This document shows positions 1 through 7,997 of a stretch of 64,000 nt of DNA, in pieces; positions within the stretch are counted from its first letter, which is position 1; every line of letters begins with the position of its first letter. The notes below the pieces were generated by a model. It ran no database searches and was not told where the DNA came from. It saw nothing but the letters and a program-made list of their open reading frames with translations. Source of the DNA: Pigmentibacter sp. JX0631 (GTDB taxonomy: Bacteria > Bdellovibrionota_B > Oligoflexia > Silvanigrellales > Silvanigrellaceae); contig NZ_CP123622.1 of the NCBI RefSeq assembly GCF_029873255.1, forward strand, positions 1,024,501 through 1,088,500, read 5' to 3'. The translations under genes and the position numbers were made by a program.

Positions 1-2
1 AT

Positions 3-119
3 TTGGAAGATTGTTGCCGTGGACAAAAAATTCATCATATCGTCTTTTTCGGCAGTGAGAAAGTCATTATTATTTTATCTAAATTAGAACCTATAAAAAA
101 CATTATACAAAAAGAATAA
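3..119 (+). CDS. C-terminal fragment of a possible RelE/ParE-type toxin (cut by window edge)
   Basis: An open frame enters from the left edge and stops at TAA 117-119, giving 38 residues. The pattern of a basic stretch, then HHIVFF, then a hydrophobic strand VIIIL resembles the last strands of RelE/ParE-family toxins, whose chains end in a similar beta-strand pair. No partner antitoxin can be seen because the window starts here. The identification is weak: the fragment is short and lacks the region needed to decide. It lies next to IS remnants, a usual place for toxin-antitoxin genes. Confidence 0.25.
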   Translation: MEDCCRGQKIHHIVFFGSEKVIIILSKLEPIKNIIQKE

Positions 120-172
120 ATGACTAATAATTTAATTAATTGTCAAATTTTATAAATAAATTAAATTATTTT

Positions 173-438
173 TCAATCTCTCAATGTTATAGCTCTATTT
201 AAATCACATCCAAGTATGATAATTTGTAGCTTTTTTAAATCCAATTTTTCACACTCTTCCTCTGAATTAGGTGTTTTAAACTTTCCGTTTAACATTCTTT
301 TTGTTGAATGCAAAAATCAATGTCCATCATAATACAGAATTTGCAGACAAGTTTTTTGTTTATTTCTAAAAACAAATAAAGAGGATTACTAAAGTCTCTA
401 AAGTGATCCCTTTTATGTAAAATAATACTTTTGCTCAT
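173..438 (-). pseudogene. IS66-family TnpB (Orf2) remnant, frameshifted
   Basis: Two minus-strand frames join across a frameshift near 289-296. The first begins at ATG 438 and reads NPLYLFLEINKKLVCK; the second reads NGKFKTPNSEE followed by a KLDLKKLQIIILGCDL tail. Together they follow the IS66 accessory protein TnpB in order: a phenylalanine-rich LFVF-like strand, a basic KxK, the GRF-P-P motif, and the final L-LL-GID-like helix. The N-terminal third is missing or unrecognisable. This is a dead insertion-sequence gene. No terminal inverted repeats were recognised. TnpC pieces lie about 2 kb away on the opposite strand, so the original element has been rearranged or there were two copies. Confidence 0.6.
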
Positions 439-465
439 AATAATTTATTACTTTTCACCCTTATA

Positions 466-1452
466 CTACTTTGATTTTTTCCCTGTATATAATAAACAAT
501 CTGAATAATGATATTTTGATACAATGCACTCATATTCAAGCTCCATTCTGTGGAAGAAATCTGATAATTCACAAAAAATTTCTTTGTTATTATCTTTATG
601 AATATTTAGTAATGGATCTGACAATGCAATCTCTCCATTAGGTTGCGGTTTTGAATTTTGAAGCCAAAAAATTTGATTAAAAACAGGATAACCTTGAAGC
701 CCTTTAATACTACCTTCAAAGCCACAGACTTTAAAAACTTCAATTAAAGATGTTGGTGTAAAATAATGGATATGAGCTTTATGATAAAAGAAATTAGAAT
801 AACCAAGATTTTTGTAAAGTGATAGTAAAGCATCAAAATGATTCGGAACTTCAAAATGAATAATTCCATTATCAGATAATAGTGAATGAGCTTTTCTGAG
901 AAATTGAACAGGGTTTGCAACATGTTCCAAGACTTCAAAACTTGTAATTATATCGTATTGTTGATTTGCTATAAAATCAATAAAATTAACATTAAATATA
1001 TTTGCCTTCAAGTATTCATTTTTGGCATATTGATAATCTTCTCTATTTGGTTCAATGCCATGAATAATTTTAGCTTTAGAATGTTGTAAGACATTAGAAA
1101 TAACTCCACCAAATGAGCAGCCTATTTCTAAATAATTCGTATTTTCTGTTATATGGTTAGAAAATGAATCATATTGCTTTTTATTTAATTTACTATATAT
1201 TCTCCTGTGCTGATCAGATTTTGTATGAGAATTAAGAGTTGAAGAAAATTCTTTTCTATAATTTTCTTCATAATAATTTTCACTCTCCCAAAACTCTTTT
1301 CCTAATATTCCATGTCCATTAAATTTATTTTCCCAAATATAAGCATTTCTACCATCACGAAGAGTAATCTCTTTTTTATAATAATCACTAACAGACTCAT
1401 GTTCAAAACCGACTTGATCTAGCATTTCTCTTGTAATTTTTGTTTCATTCAT
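466..1452 (-). CDS. class I SAM-dependent methyltransferase, surface-glycan associated
   Basis: A 328-residue protein with a Rossmann methyltransferase core. Motif I is YLEIGCSFGG at residues 107-116, the ribose-binding acidic residue follows in GIEPN (132-136), and the FEVLEHVANP segment (172-181) plus a following GIIHFEVPN strand are typical of the Methyltransf_11/23 families. ATG 1452 has an AAAGGAG Shine-Dalgarno about 5 bases upstream. The N-terminal 90 residues look like a substrate-specific cap. It is the last intact gene on the minus strand at the far end of the polysaccharide locus, cut off from it by IS debris. Methylation of a sugar or glycan terminus is likely by context, but the acceptor cannot be read from sequence. 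Confidence 0.75.
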   Translation of the reverse strand: MNETKITREMLDQVGFEHESVSDYYKKEITLRDGRNAYIWENKFNGHGILGKEFWESENYYEENYRKEFSSTLNSHTKSDQHRRIYSKLNKKQYDSFSNHITENTNYLEIGCSFGGVISNVLQHSKAKIIHGIEPNREDYQYAKNEYLKANIFNVNFIDFIANQQYDIITSFEVLEHVANPVQFLRKAHSLLSDNGIIHFEVPNHFDALLSLYKNLGYSNFFYHKAHIHYFTPTSLIEVFKVCGFEGSIKGLQGYPVFNQIFWLQNSKPQPNGEIALSDPLLNIHKDNNKEIFCELSDFFHRMELEYECIVSKYHYSDCLLYTGKKSK

Positions 1453-1803
1453 AAAATCTCCTTTAGAGTTAGTCTTTTATAAAATAATAATCCATAATAT
1501 TCTTTTATAAAAATCAAATCAATATGTTAAAAGAAAATCGACTTTTACATAATAATTTTATCCAATTTTAGTTGAACTATTTTCTTTACATCCTAAATTT
1601 GAGCACATTCTATAAATCATTTTTTAAAGATAAATAATAATAGTTAAATCGGTCTTTCATTTTATGCTTAAACCATCCTTTCAATAAATTTGTATTGATT
1701 ATAGCGTCCCCCATCGTCAAGACAAAAAGAGAACTAATTTCATTAATGCACAACATGATCTAATACTTCTATATTTCTATCCCCTTTTAAGCTAAACTGA
1801 CCA
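1453..1803. other. intergenic stretch with IS3-end-like sequence
   Basis: No convincing gene is present. The minus strand around 1700-1725 reads GTCTTGACGATGGGGGACGC, which resembles the non-coding tail that follows orfB in many IS3-family elements. It lies downstream of the dead IS3 transposase at 1804-2493. The rest is AT-rich with stops in all frames. I did not find a matching inverted repeat on the other side, so the element's ends are not defined. Confidence 0.35.
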
Positions 1804-2493
1804 TCATGCAAACCTCCTGTTGTTGTTATTTTGATCCTGTGAACTGACAATGGTATTGTAATCCAAAGATTGATGAAAACTTTCGTAATTATAAAATCTA
1901 AAATACTCTGTAATTCCTATTCTAAAATTTGTATAAGTTTCGTATTTTAAGCTCCACTGGAATCACTGGACAAATAAATTATCAAGAAAACACCGTCTGC
2001 CATCAATAATTATTTGTATGCTTTCTTCGAGAAGTCGATTTGTAAATTCATTGATGGTAATTTGAGAACCATAATCTGTATTGAATATTTTAGTTTTACC
2101 AAGCTTTAAAGACTCTTCAAGGGCATCTAAAAAGAAAGAGGATTTCAATTTATTGGTTAATTTCCAAGATAAAATATAATTACTATTCCAATCAATAACG
2201 GCATAAAGATAAATCTTACTTTTTCGTAATCTAATGTATATAATGTCCATAATCCAAACCTGATTTATTTCAGTAATATCCATACCAGACAATAAATAGG
2301 GATATTTTTTAAGCGCAAAATTTAGAATAGAAAGGTTTTTCTTTAAGTAAATCAACTGCAATACCATAAGGCTCATTAAACGATCAACTTTTTTAATATT
2401 GATTTTTATATTTTTTGCCTGACAAAGATATGCAGTTATTCTCCTGCTCCTACAAAAAGGGTATTGAGTATAAATTTCATCAAAAAGGTTCAT
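1804..2493 (-). pseudogene. IS3-family transposase OrfB remnant (DDE integrase core), nonsense-inactivated
   Basis: The frame from ATG 2493 gives 176 residues ending at TGA 1963-1965. The same frame continues after the stop with FQWSLKYETY and a YNYESFHQSLDYNT tail to TGA 1804-1806, the usual end of IS3 OrfB. The YPFCRSRRITAYL helix, RLMSLM motif, KYPYLLSG linker and NQVWIMDI strand are diagnostic of the family. The first Asp is kept in MDIIYI and the second in NTDYGSQ. Exactly 35 residues later, where the catalytic Glu should be, there is Gln, followed at once by the stop. No OrfA is present upstream. The element is dead on two independent counts. Confidence 0.8.
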
Positions 2494-2529
2494 AATATTT
2501 ATGTTGCCTTAATTCTTTTCAAGGGGTTT

Positions 2530-2876
2530 AAAAATGAAAAGTTAACTAAAAACATGATATCAAAGGAACGGCTTTATTTTCATAAAAATAATTCACTTTC
2601 TTTGATGCTTGAAATGAAAAACAAAATTGAACAGGATATCCATAATATAATATTTGACCCAAGTGATTAATTAGTAAGCACTTTATTAAACTCTGCGCTA
2701 CCGTTGCCGATATTTTAACCTCTATCTTATTTATTGCAAAAGAAAGTAATTTAAATTTTGTTGATTACCTTAGGGTTCTTCTTATTTATCAAAACCTTTG
2801 GATGCAAAACCCAAAAGATTGGTTACCTTGGAATTATCTAGATACAATCAACATAATTAAAAACCACTCTCTATAA
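2530..2876 (+). pseudogene. IS66-family TnpC transposase, C-terminal remnant
   Basis: The plus frame includes KERLYFHKNNS and then a helix ending in FDPSD before a stop at 2668-2670. After a frame change the sequence resumes with VADILTSILFIAKESN, then NFVDYLRVLL, and ends with DWLPWNY and a TAA at 2874-2876. This matches the C-terminal order of IS66 transposases: a basic ER-yR-S helix, then the IYSLIETAK-NGL-YL segment, then LLPWN. The central DNN/GRKNW part is missing, so there has been an internal deletion. The call rests on motif order only. It abuts the dead IS3 gene on the opposite strand. Confidence 0.6.
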
Positions 2877-2881
2877 AAAAT

Positions 2882-3217
2882 TTAATACCATTTATTGTAA
2901 TTGTAAAATGCACTTATTGGGAGGACACAAGAAGAAGCGATATGTTCAAATACATGAAACAAAGAAATAACATCATAATAATTATCTTGAAGCTCTATAA
3001 TGTTTGAATACGTATTGAAACCTTCTTGTTTAAGCATTTGATTTACATCTTTTGAGCCTCTTTCCTCCATATCTGCATAGTACTCTTTGCTAAGATGAGA
3101 TGTATTATTTAAAAAAATAATGCCTGATTTTAAACATTTCATTACATAAACATTTGGGATATCTTTTGTTTTCACTGCATATTGAATTATATTTTCTTCA
3201 TAAATAATATTTATCAC
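2882..3217 (-). pseudogene. truncated methyltransferase fragment
   Basis: The 111-residue frame starts with a segment like the front of glycan methyltransferases (VMKCLKSGIIFLNN, SKEYYADMEERGS) and then jumps to NTYSNIIELQDNYYDVISLFHVFEH, the post-motif region around strand 4. The SAM-binding motif I that should lie between them is absent, and the tail after FEH is unrelated. The simplest reading is an internal deletion plus loss of the C-terminus. It lies between the IS remnants and another broken methyltransferase, suggesting this end of the polysaccharide operon has decayed. It is unlikely to make an active enzyme. Confidence 0.6.
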
Positions 3218-3333
3218 ATATGGAATACAATCATTCTAAATTATATATCTGAAATTAAAATTAAAAGCACATTTATGAATATTACTTTTTAAGAATTTTT
3301 TTTCAATCTTTTAATATAATATTTTCGATCTGT

Positions 3334-3692
3334 TTATTTATATGCGCAACCCATAAACATTAATTCTCTAGACCATCTAAAGAATTTATTCTTAGTTCGC
3401 ACGGGTATAAAAGGAGAAAGTTTTATTAGGCAGTTTTTTTTCGATATCGCAAGTAGATATTTGAATACTTGGTTGAAAATTTTAGCTTCAGCAGATAAAT
3501 CTGAACCATAAGCTTTTAACCCTAAATTCGAAAAACCAGAAAGAAACTCACCTCTTCCACATCCCACTTCTAAAAATGTTTGCCCAACTTTCATATTAAA
3601 TTTATCAAATAAATGTTTAGTCAATTGCTCAGGATAACTTGTATATGGAGCTCTTTCTCACTGCTGTAAACTATTTTTAAGTAGTCAATCAT
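3334..3692 (-). pseudogene. broken class I methyltransferase (frameshift plus internal deletion)
   Basis: A start at ATG 3692 opens MIDYLKIVYSSEK, then a frameshift near 3650-3660 moves into APYTSYPEQLTKHLFDKFN and on to LEVGCGRGEFLSGF, a clear SAM-binding motif I, followed by GSDLS. The chain then jumps to AKIFNQVFKYL and a WSRELMF terminus typical of the very end of such enzymes. About 100 residues of the catalytic core are missing. The gene lies directly downstream of the aminotransferase at 3711-5072 in the same direction, so it was probably once the next cistron of the operon. Confidence 0.65.
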
Positions 3693-3710
3693 TATTTTTT
3701 ATCCTATTCT

Positions 3711-5072
3711 TCATAACAATTCGCTTAAAGACTCTTTTAAAATTCCAATTCCTTCAATTAAAGCTTCATCATCTATAGATAAAGGAGGCCCTAACTTAAT
3801 TGTCCCACAGCATGTTCTTATAGATAATAATCCTTTTTGCATTGCTTTTTCAATAATTCTATCTACCAGATCTATGTCTAATTCTTTTGTTATAGGATTT
3901 CTAATTAAAACTGCCCATACCATACCAGTGCCGAAAATTTCACAAACAATACCTGGCATTTCTGATTGCCATTTATATAATTCTTTTTCTATAATATTAC
4001 CTTTTCGCGCTGCTTCATTTATCAAATCTTCTTCTAATAAGGCAGTTATAGCAGCATAAGCTGCCGCTGCACCTAATGGATTTCCACCATGAGTACTATT
4101 TAGTGACGGATCAATATCAATAATTTCGCTTCTACCAATTACAGCAGAAACTGGTAAACTCGACGAAATCGCTTTTCCGCACCATATGATATCAGGAGTA
4201 ATGTCAAAATGTTGATAACCAAACAACTTACCTGTTCTTCCAAAACCAGCTTGAACTTCATCAAAGCCTAATAAACTATTGTTTAAATCGCACCATTGTC
4301 TTAAAGCTTGCATATAATCTTTTGGAAAAAAAACAGCACACCAACCTTGATAGGGTTCAGCATAAAATCCTGCGATATTTGATAAGTCAACGCCTGATTG
4401 TTCTAAGTTTTTCATGCTATATTCAAAAAATTCTGCGCCAGTCATATTTTTTTCTTTTAAAACCCAAGGATAGGGATAAGGTAAATGAAATATTTCTGGA
4501 TGATTATACTTAATCCATTTTTTTCCACTGGGCTTTCCACCAAGGGTCTGAGACCCCATGGTTTTTCCATGAAATGATCCTTCAAAACCCACTACAATTG
4601 TTTTATTTTGGTTAATTTTAGATCCATATAATCTTAACATTTTAAGAGCGGCTTCTGTCGCTTCCGAGCCCGTCGATAATAAAAGCACTTTATTTAATTG
4701 CTTTTCAGTAATATCTAAAATTAATTTACAAAGCTTTGCTCTTAATTCAGTTTGATAATAATAAGCGTTCAATAGTTGATGATTCACAGTATCTATAATG
4801 GCAGAACATATTTTAGGATGCGAATGGCCAACATTGGCAACAAAAATTGTTGACGTAAAATCTATCCAACAGTTTCCAGAAGAATCAAAGACTTGATATC
4901 CAGAAGCTCTGTCCCAAACAACCGGAAGTTGATCATTCATAGACAAGGGTTCTAAAGATAAACATTCTTGAATGATAGGAATTGTTGCTGGGTTTGGTAT
5001 GGGTGTATTAATGTTACGATATTTTGTCGCAATTTTATCGACATTTACGGGAGTCAGGGAAAACTCATACAT
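3711..5072 (-). CDS. class III PLP-dependent aminotransferase
   Basis: A 453-residue fold-type I enzyme of the ornithine/glutamate-semialdehyde aminotransferase class. LSTGSEATEAAL (132-143) binds the cofactor phosphate, FDEVQAGFGRTGK (270-282) carries the conserved Asp271, and WCGKAISSSLP (297-307) holds the Schiff-base Lys300. STHGGNP (327-332) is the usual second-subunit phosphate contact. ATG 5072 has a TAGGAG site upstream. It is the last intact gene of the nonulosonate/heptose set, 20 bases after the VOC gene. It probably installs an amino group on a keto-sugar or a side-chain donor; the substrate is not deducible. All catalytic residues seen are intact. Confidence 0.8.
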   Translation of the reverse strand: MYEFSLTPVNVDKIATKYRNINTPIPNPATIPIIQECLSLEPLSMNDQLPVVWDRASGYQVFDSSGNCWIDFTSTIFVANVGHSHPKICSAIIDTVNHQLLNAYYYQTELRAKLCKLILDITEKQLNKVLLLSTGSEATEAALKMLRLYGSKINQNKTIVVGFEGSFHGKTMGSQTLGGKPSGKKWIKYNHPEIFHLPYPYPWVLKEKNMTGAEFFEYSMKNLEQSGVDLSNIAGFYAEPYQGWCAVFFPKDYMQALRQWCDLNNSLLGFDEVQAGFGRTGKLFGYQHFDITPDIIWCGKAISSSLPVSAVIGRSEIIDIDPSLNSTHGGNPLGAAAAYAAITALLEEDLINEAARKGNIIEKELYKWQSEMPGIVCEIFGTGMVWAVLIRNPITKELDIDLVDRIIEKAMQKGLLSIRTCCGTIKLGPPLSIDDEALIEGIGILKESLSELL

Positions 5073-5092
5073 TAAATAATCTCCTATTTAAA

Positions 5093-5542
5093 TTAAATCA
5101 ATATTTCTACAAGTTCAATATAATTTCCTTCTGGATCCTGGCAAAAACAAACTTTAGCTTTTCCAGAAGAAGATAGTTTGGGAAGACTTATAAATTTAAT
5201 ATTATTTAATTTCAAATAATTGTATGCTTCATCTACATTTGTAACAGTCAAAGCCATATGCGCATTTCCTAAATCATATATCATTTTTGAATCTTTTTTG
5301 CTATCACCTCTATTTATATTTAAATAAAGTAATAACTCAAGCATCCAGCCATCAGGGGCAACCATTTTTACAACATGAATTTTGCAGTTTTCCACCCCAA
5401 GTATATGAGATATAAAATCACCTTGTTCAATCTCGTTTGATTTAATTTTAAACCCCAATAAATTAACATAAAATGATATCATTATATCTATGTTTAATAC
5501 AGGAATGCCTATATGCCTACCAGCATTAATAATCTGATTCAT
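5093..5542 (-). CDS. VOC (glyoxalase/dioxygenase-fold) metalloprotein
   Basis: A 149-residue single-chain member of the vicinal oxygen chelate superfamily with two beta-alpha-beta-beta-beta modules. Candidate metal ligands fall at the standard places: His10 in GRHIGIPV, Glu69 in MLELLLY, His95 in AHMALTV and Glu143 in YIELVEIL. The DPEGNYIELVE ending is characteristic. A GAGGAA site precedes ATG 5542. It sits 13 bases after gmhA in an operon of sugar genes, where VOC proteins can act as epimerases, isomerases or lyases. Its reaction here is unknown; the family also includes lyases and resistance proteins, so the name glyoxalase should not be taken as the function. Confidence 0.75.
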   Translation of the reverse strand: MNQIINAGRHIGIPVLNIDIMISFYVNLLGFKIKSNEIEQGDFISHILGVENCKIHVVKMVAPDGWMLELLLYLNINRGDSKKDSKMIYDLGNAHMALTVTNVDEAYNYLKLNNIKFISLPKLSSSGKAKVCFCQDPEGNYIELVEILI

Positions 5543-5555
5543 AATTCCTCAAAAT

Positions 5556-6128
5556 TTATTTAAATAAGTTTTCTTCAACAATTTCACAAATAATATGTCC
5601 AATCATAATATGACTTTCTTGAATATTTGGTGTATGTTCTGAGGGAATTCTAATACAAACATCGCATATATCAAGCAATTTCCCACCACTTTTTCCAGTT
5701 AATCCAACAACGATCATACCTTTTTTCTTCGCTGCTAAGGCAGCCTCAAGAACATTTTTAGAATTTCCACTTGTGGAAATTGCTAATAAAACATCATTAT
5801 GAGTTCCGAAAGCTTCTACTTGTCTAGAGAAAACAAAATCATAATTGTAATCATTCGCTATTGCGGTGAGAGATGAAGTGTTACAGTTTAACGCTATGGC
5901 AAAAAGAGCTTTTCTTTCTATTAAAAATCTTGAGACAAATTCTGCTGCAATATGTTGACTGTCAGCAGCACTGCCTCCATTTCCGCATATCAGTAGTTTA
6001 TTATTTCCTCGAAAAGCATTTTCAATTACTTTAACTGCAAATGATATTTCTTCATGGCATAGTTTTGCTATATTTAATTTAACATCTATTGATTTTTGTA
6101 TTAATTCCTGAATTTTATTTTCTTCCAT
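5556..6128 (-). CDS. gmhA: sedoheptulose-7-phosphate isomerase (phosphoheptose isomerase)
   Basis: A 190-residue SIS-domain protein that converts sedoheptulose 7-phosphate to D-glycero-heptose 7-phosphate. The hallmark CGNGGSAADSQHIAAE stretch (48-63), the phosphate loop STSGNS (118-123) and TPNIQESHIMIGH are present. The zinc ligands line up with those of the E. coli enzyme at a constant two-residue offset: His59, Glu63, Gln170 and His178. ATG 6128 follows an AGGAT site and lies 2 bases after the nucleotidyltransferase stop, so the pair is translationally close. Together with the nucleotidyltransferase and GHMP kinase this supports an activated-heptose branch. Confidence 0.88.
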   Translation of the reverse strand: MEENKIQELIQKSIDVKLNIAKLCHEEISFAVKVIENAFRGNNKLLICGNGGSAADSQHIAAEFVSRFLIERKALFAIALNCNTSSLTAIANDYNYDFVFSRQVEAFGTHNDVLLAISTSGNSKNVLEAALAAKKKGMIVVGLTGKSGGKLLDICDVCIRIPSEHTPNIQESHIMIGHIICEIVEENLFK

Positions 6129-6130
6129 TT

Positions 6131-7204
6131 TTAATCCTTAAATGCAAATTTATAATTACTTTCTTGAATAGAAATATCAAATTTCTTTGCAAAACCTGAA
6201 AGTTCATTTTCAAAAGTAGTAGAATATTCATAGACAAGATCAAATTTTGCTTTATTTTTTCCTAAAAATGTTTCTACAATTCTTCTAGCATTAGAGTCTT
6301 TAATACAATATCCTATTAATAAATTATTTGGCTTACTACACAAATCTAAAATATTCATAAAATGCAGAATTTTTTCCTGATTATTTTCCATTAAATTTCT
6401 ATAAAAATTTAAAATATCAAAAAAAACTAATTTTCTACTTTCTAAAAAATCTAATTTATCTGAAAAATAATTTTTTAAATCATTCACAGCTTGATTATAT
6501 CTTTCTGGTGTACCAATATCTCTAATATAATCAATAGATTTATATGCAAAAATAGCTCGCTCTTTTTGCAATAAACTTGGAAGAAAATCTTTTTCGAAAT
6601 TCTGGGGAAATTTATCTTGAACATCAGAAATTAATTCAGTATTTAAAATAGAAACAGCTGCATTTACATTATTAAGAAAAAGCATTTCATTAGGATGCGG
6701 ACGAACTATTAATTCATTAATTTTTCCAGTTTGCTCGTTGTAATCTATCAAGTCAGCATCTAAAGGATGAAAGTTCGAATGAACAGTCAGTGTACATTCA
6801 GAGTTTTTTTGCTCATGATATAAACAAAATTTATTAAAATTAATATTAAAAATTAAATCTCCGCTTAAAAAAATGAGATATTTTCTATCTACTTTATTTT
6901 TAACCAGAGATAAACAACCAAATGTATCTAAAGGAGTTTCTTCAATAATAACTACCACTTTATCGTCGTAGCATTGATTAACTCTTTGTTTAATGATCTC
7001 AGCTTTATATCCAGCTAAAATAAATATTTTTTCAATTCCTAAGTCTAAAAGTGAGTCTATCTGCCAAAAAAGAACTGGTTTGCCATTAAATTCAATGAGT
7101 GGCTTAGGAAGCTCCGGAAATAAAGCTTTAATTCTAGTTCCTTTTCCACCAGCCAGAATAGCTGCTGAATAGTTTTTAAAATTTATTTGACAATGCTCTC
7201 CCAC
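6131..7204 (-). CDS. sugar-phosphate nucleotidyltransferase (HddC-like) with unusual C-terminal extension
   Basis: A 357-residue protein. Residues 12-246 are a complete nucleotidyltransferase: AAILAGGKGTRI with LPKPL downstream (signature 14-37), the SGD metal site near 114-116, and IGTPERY at 230-236. This resembles D-glycero-D-manno-heptose 1-phosphate guanosyltransferases and related enzymes. Residues 247-357 are extra. They begin SRKLVFFDIL, where bifunctional relatives carry a HAD phosphatase starting with an FLDRDG motif, but the second Asp and the other HAD motifs are absent. The start is GTG 7204 with a GAGG site 6 bases before it. It is coupled to gmhA. The nucleotide used (GTP or other) is inferred from neighbours, not shown. 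Confidence 0.78.
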   Translation of the reverse strand: MGEHCQINFKNYSAAILAGGKGTRIKALFPELPKPLIEFNGKPVLFWQIDSLLDLGIEKIFILAGYKAEIIKQRVNQCYDDKVVVIIEETPLDTFGCLSLVKNKVDRKYLIFLSGDLIFNINFNKFCLYHEQKNSECTLTVHSNFHPLDADLIDYNEQTGKINELIVRPHPNEMLFLNNVNAAVSILNTELISDVQDKFPQNFEKDFLPSLLQKERAIFAYKSIDYIRDIGTPERYNQAVNDLKNYFSDKLDFLESRKLVFFDILNFYRNLMENNQEKILHFMNILDLCSKPNNLLIGYCIKDSNARRIVETFLGKNKAKFDLVYEYSTTFENELSGFAKKFDISIQESNYKFAFKD

Positions 7205-7212
7205 CTAATACC

Positions 7213-7980
7213 TCAATGAAAAAAACTAGTCTGACCACCATCTACTGTTAAAATAGCGCCTGTAATAAACGAAGCTTGTTTAGAACAAAGAAACAAGCAT
7301 GCTTGTGCAACTTCATTCACTTCCCCCAAACGATTCATAGGGACATGCGTTTTAAGCATTGTTTGAACTTTTATAGGATCTTCTCGCATTTTGATATCCC
7401 ATACTCCACCTGGAAAAAATATATTCCCTAAGGCCAAACAGTTTACCCTAATTCCTTTTGGTGCTAATTTTTTTGACAGGTGTTTAGAAAACGTCTGTAA
7501 AGCAGATTTTGCAACTGAGTAATCTATCGGTGCCTCATAGGCTTCTAGCCCACAAATAGAACTAATAAATAATATATTACCAGAAGATTTTTCCAATAAA
7601 GGAAGGAATTCTCGTACCGTATTCACTGCTGAATTAAAATTTAAATTCAAGACTTTCTCAAATTGCTCAGAACTCGGAACAGGATCTAATACACTTTTAC
7701 CACTACCTACGTTACAAACTAAAATATCTAATTCAGAAATTTCTTTTTCAATATTTTTTCTTAAATTTGATATAGAAATAGAATCAGTAAAATCACATTC
7801 TCTCAACTCTACTTTTTCTTTAATTTCCATTGGAAATTGTGAATTATTAAAAGAGTCTATAGTTCTAGCAGTATAAAAAACTTTTGCTCCATTTATAGCA
7901 AAATGATTTGCTATACTCAATCCAATTCCTCTGGAAGAGCCTGTGACAAGAACCTTATTGTTTTCAAATTCAATTTTCAT
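7213..7980 (-). CDS. short-chain dehydrogenase/reductase (classical SDR)
   Basis: A 255-residue NAD(P)-dependent oxidoreductase with all classical SDR elements: TGSSRGIG cofactor loop (13-20), CNVGSG replacing the usual NNAG (89-94), Ser140/141, and Tyr154-x3-Lys158 in the DYSVAKSA segment. The C-terminus ITGAILTVDGG is typical of the FabG-like branch. It lies 8 bases upstream of the nucleotidyltransferase and 17 bases after the cytidylyltransferase. By context it oxidises or reduces a sugar intermediate in the nonulosonate/heptose set. ATG 7980 has a GTGG-rich but unremarkable ribosome site. Confidence 0.8.
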   Translation of the reverse strand: MKIEFENNKVLVTGSSRGIGLSIANHFAINGAKVFYTARTIDSFNNSQFPMEIKEKVELRECDFTDSISISNLRKNIEKEISELDILVCNVGSGKSVLDPVPSSEQFEKVLNLNFNSAVNTVREFLPLLEKSSGNILFISSICGLEAYEAPIDYSVAKSALQTFSKHLSKKLAPKGIRVNCLALGNIFFPGGVWDIKMREDPIKVQTMLKTHVPMNRLGEVNEVAQACLFLCSKQASFITGAILTVDGGQTSFFH

Positions 7981-7997
7981 TTCACAACCACTATTCT

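Noticed and set aside
2464-2670. Plus-strand 68-codon frame taken as an independent small gene
   Set aside because: Its C-terminal half reads as an IS66 TnpC remnant and its front overlaps the start of the IS3 transposase on the other strand; it is part of a pseudogene, not a gene.
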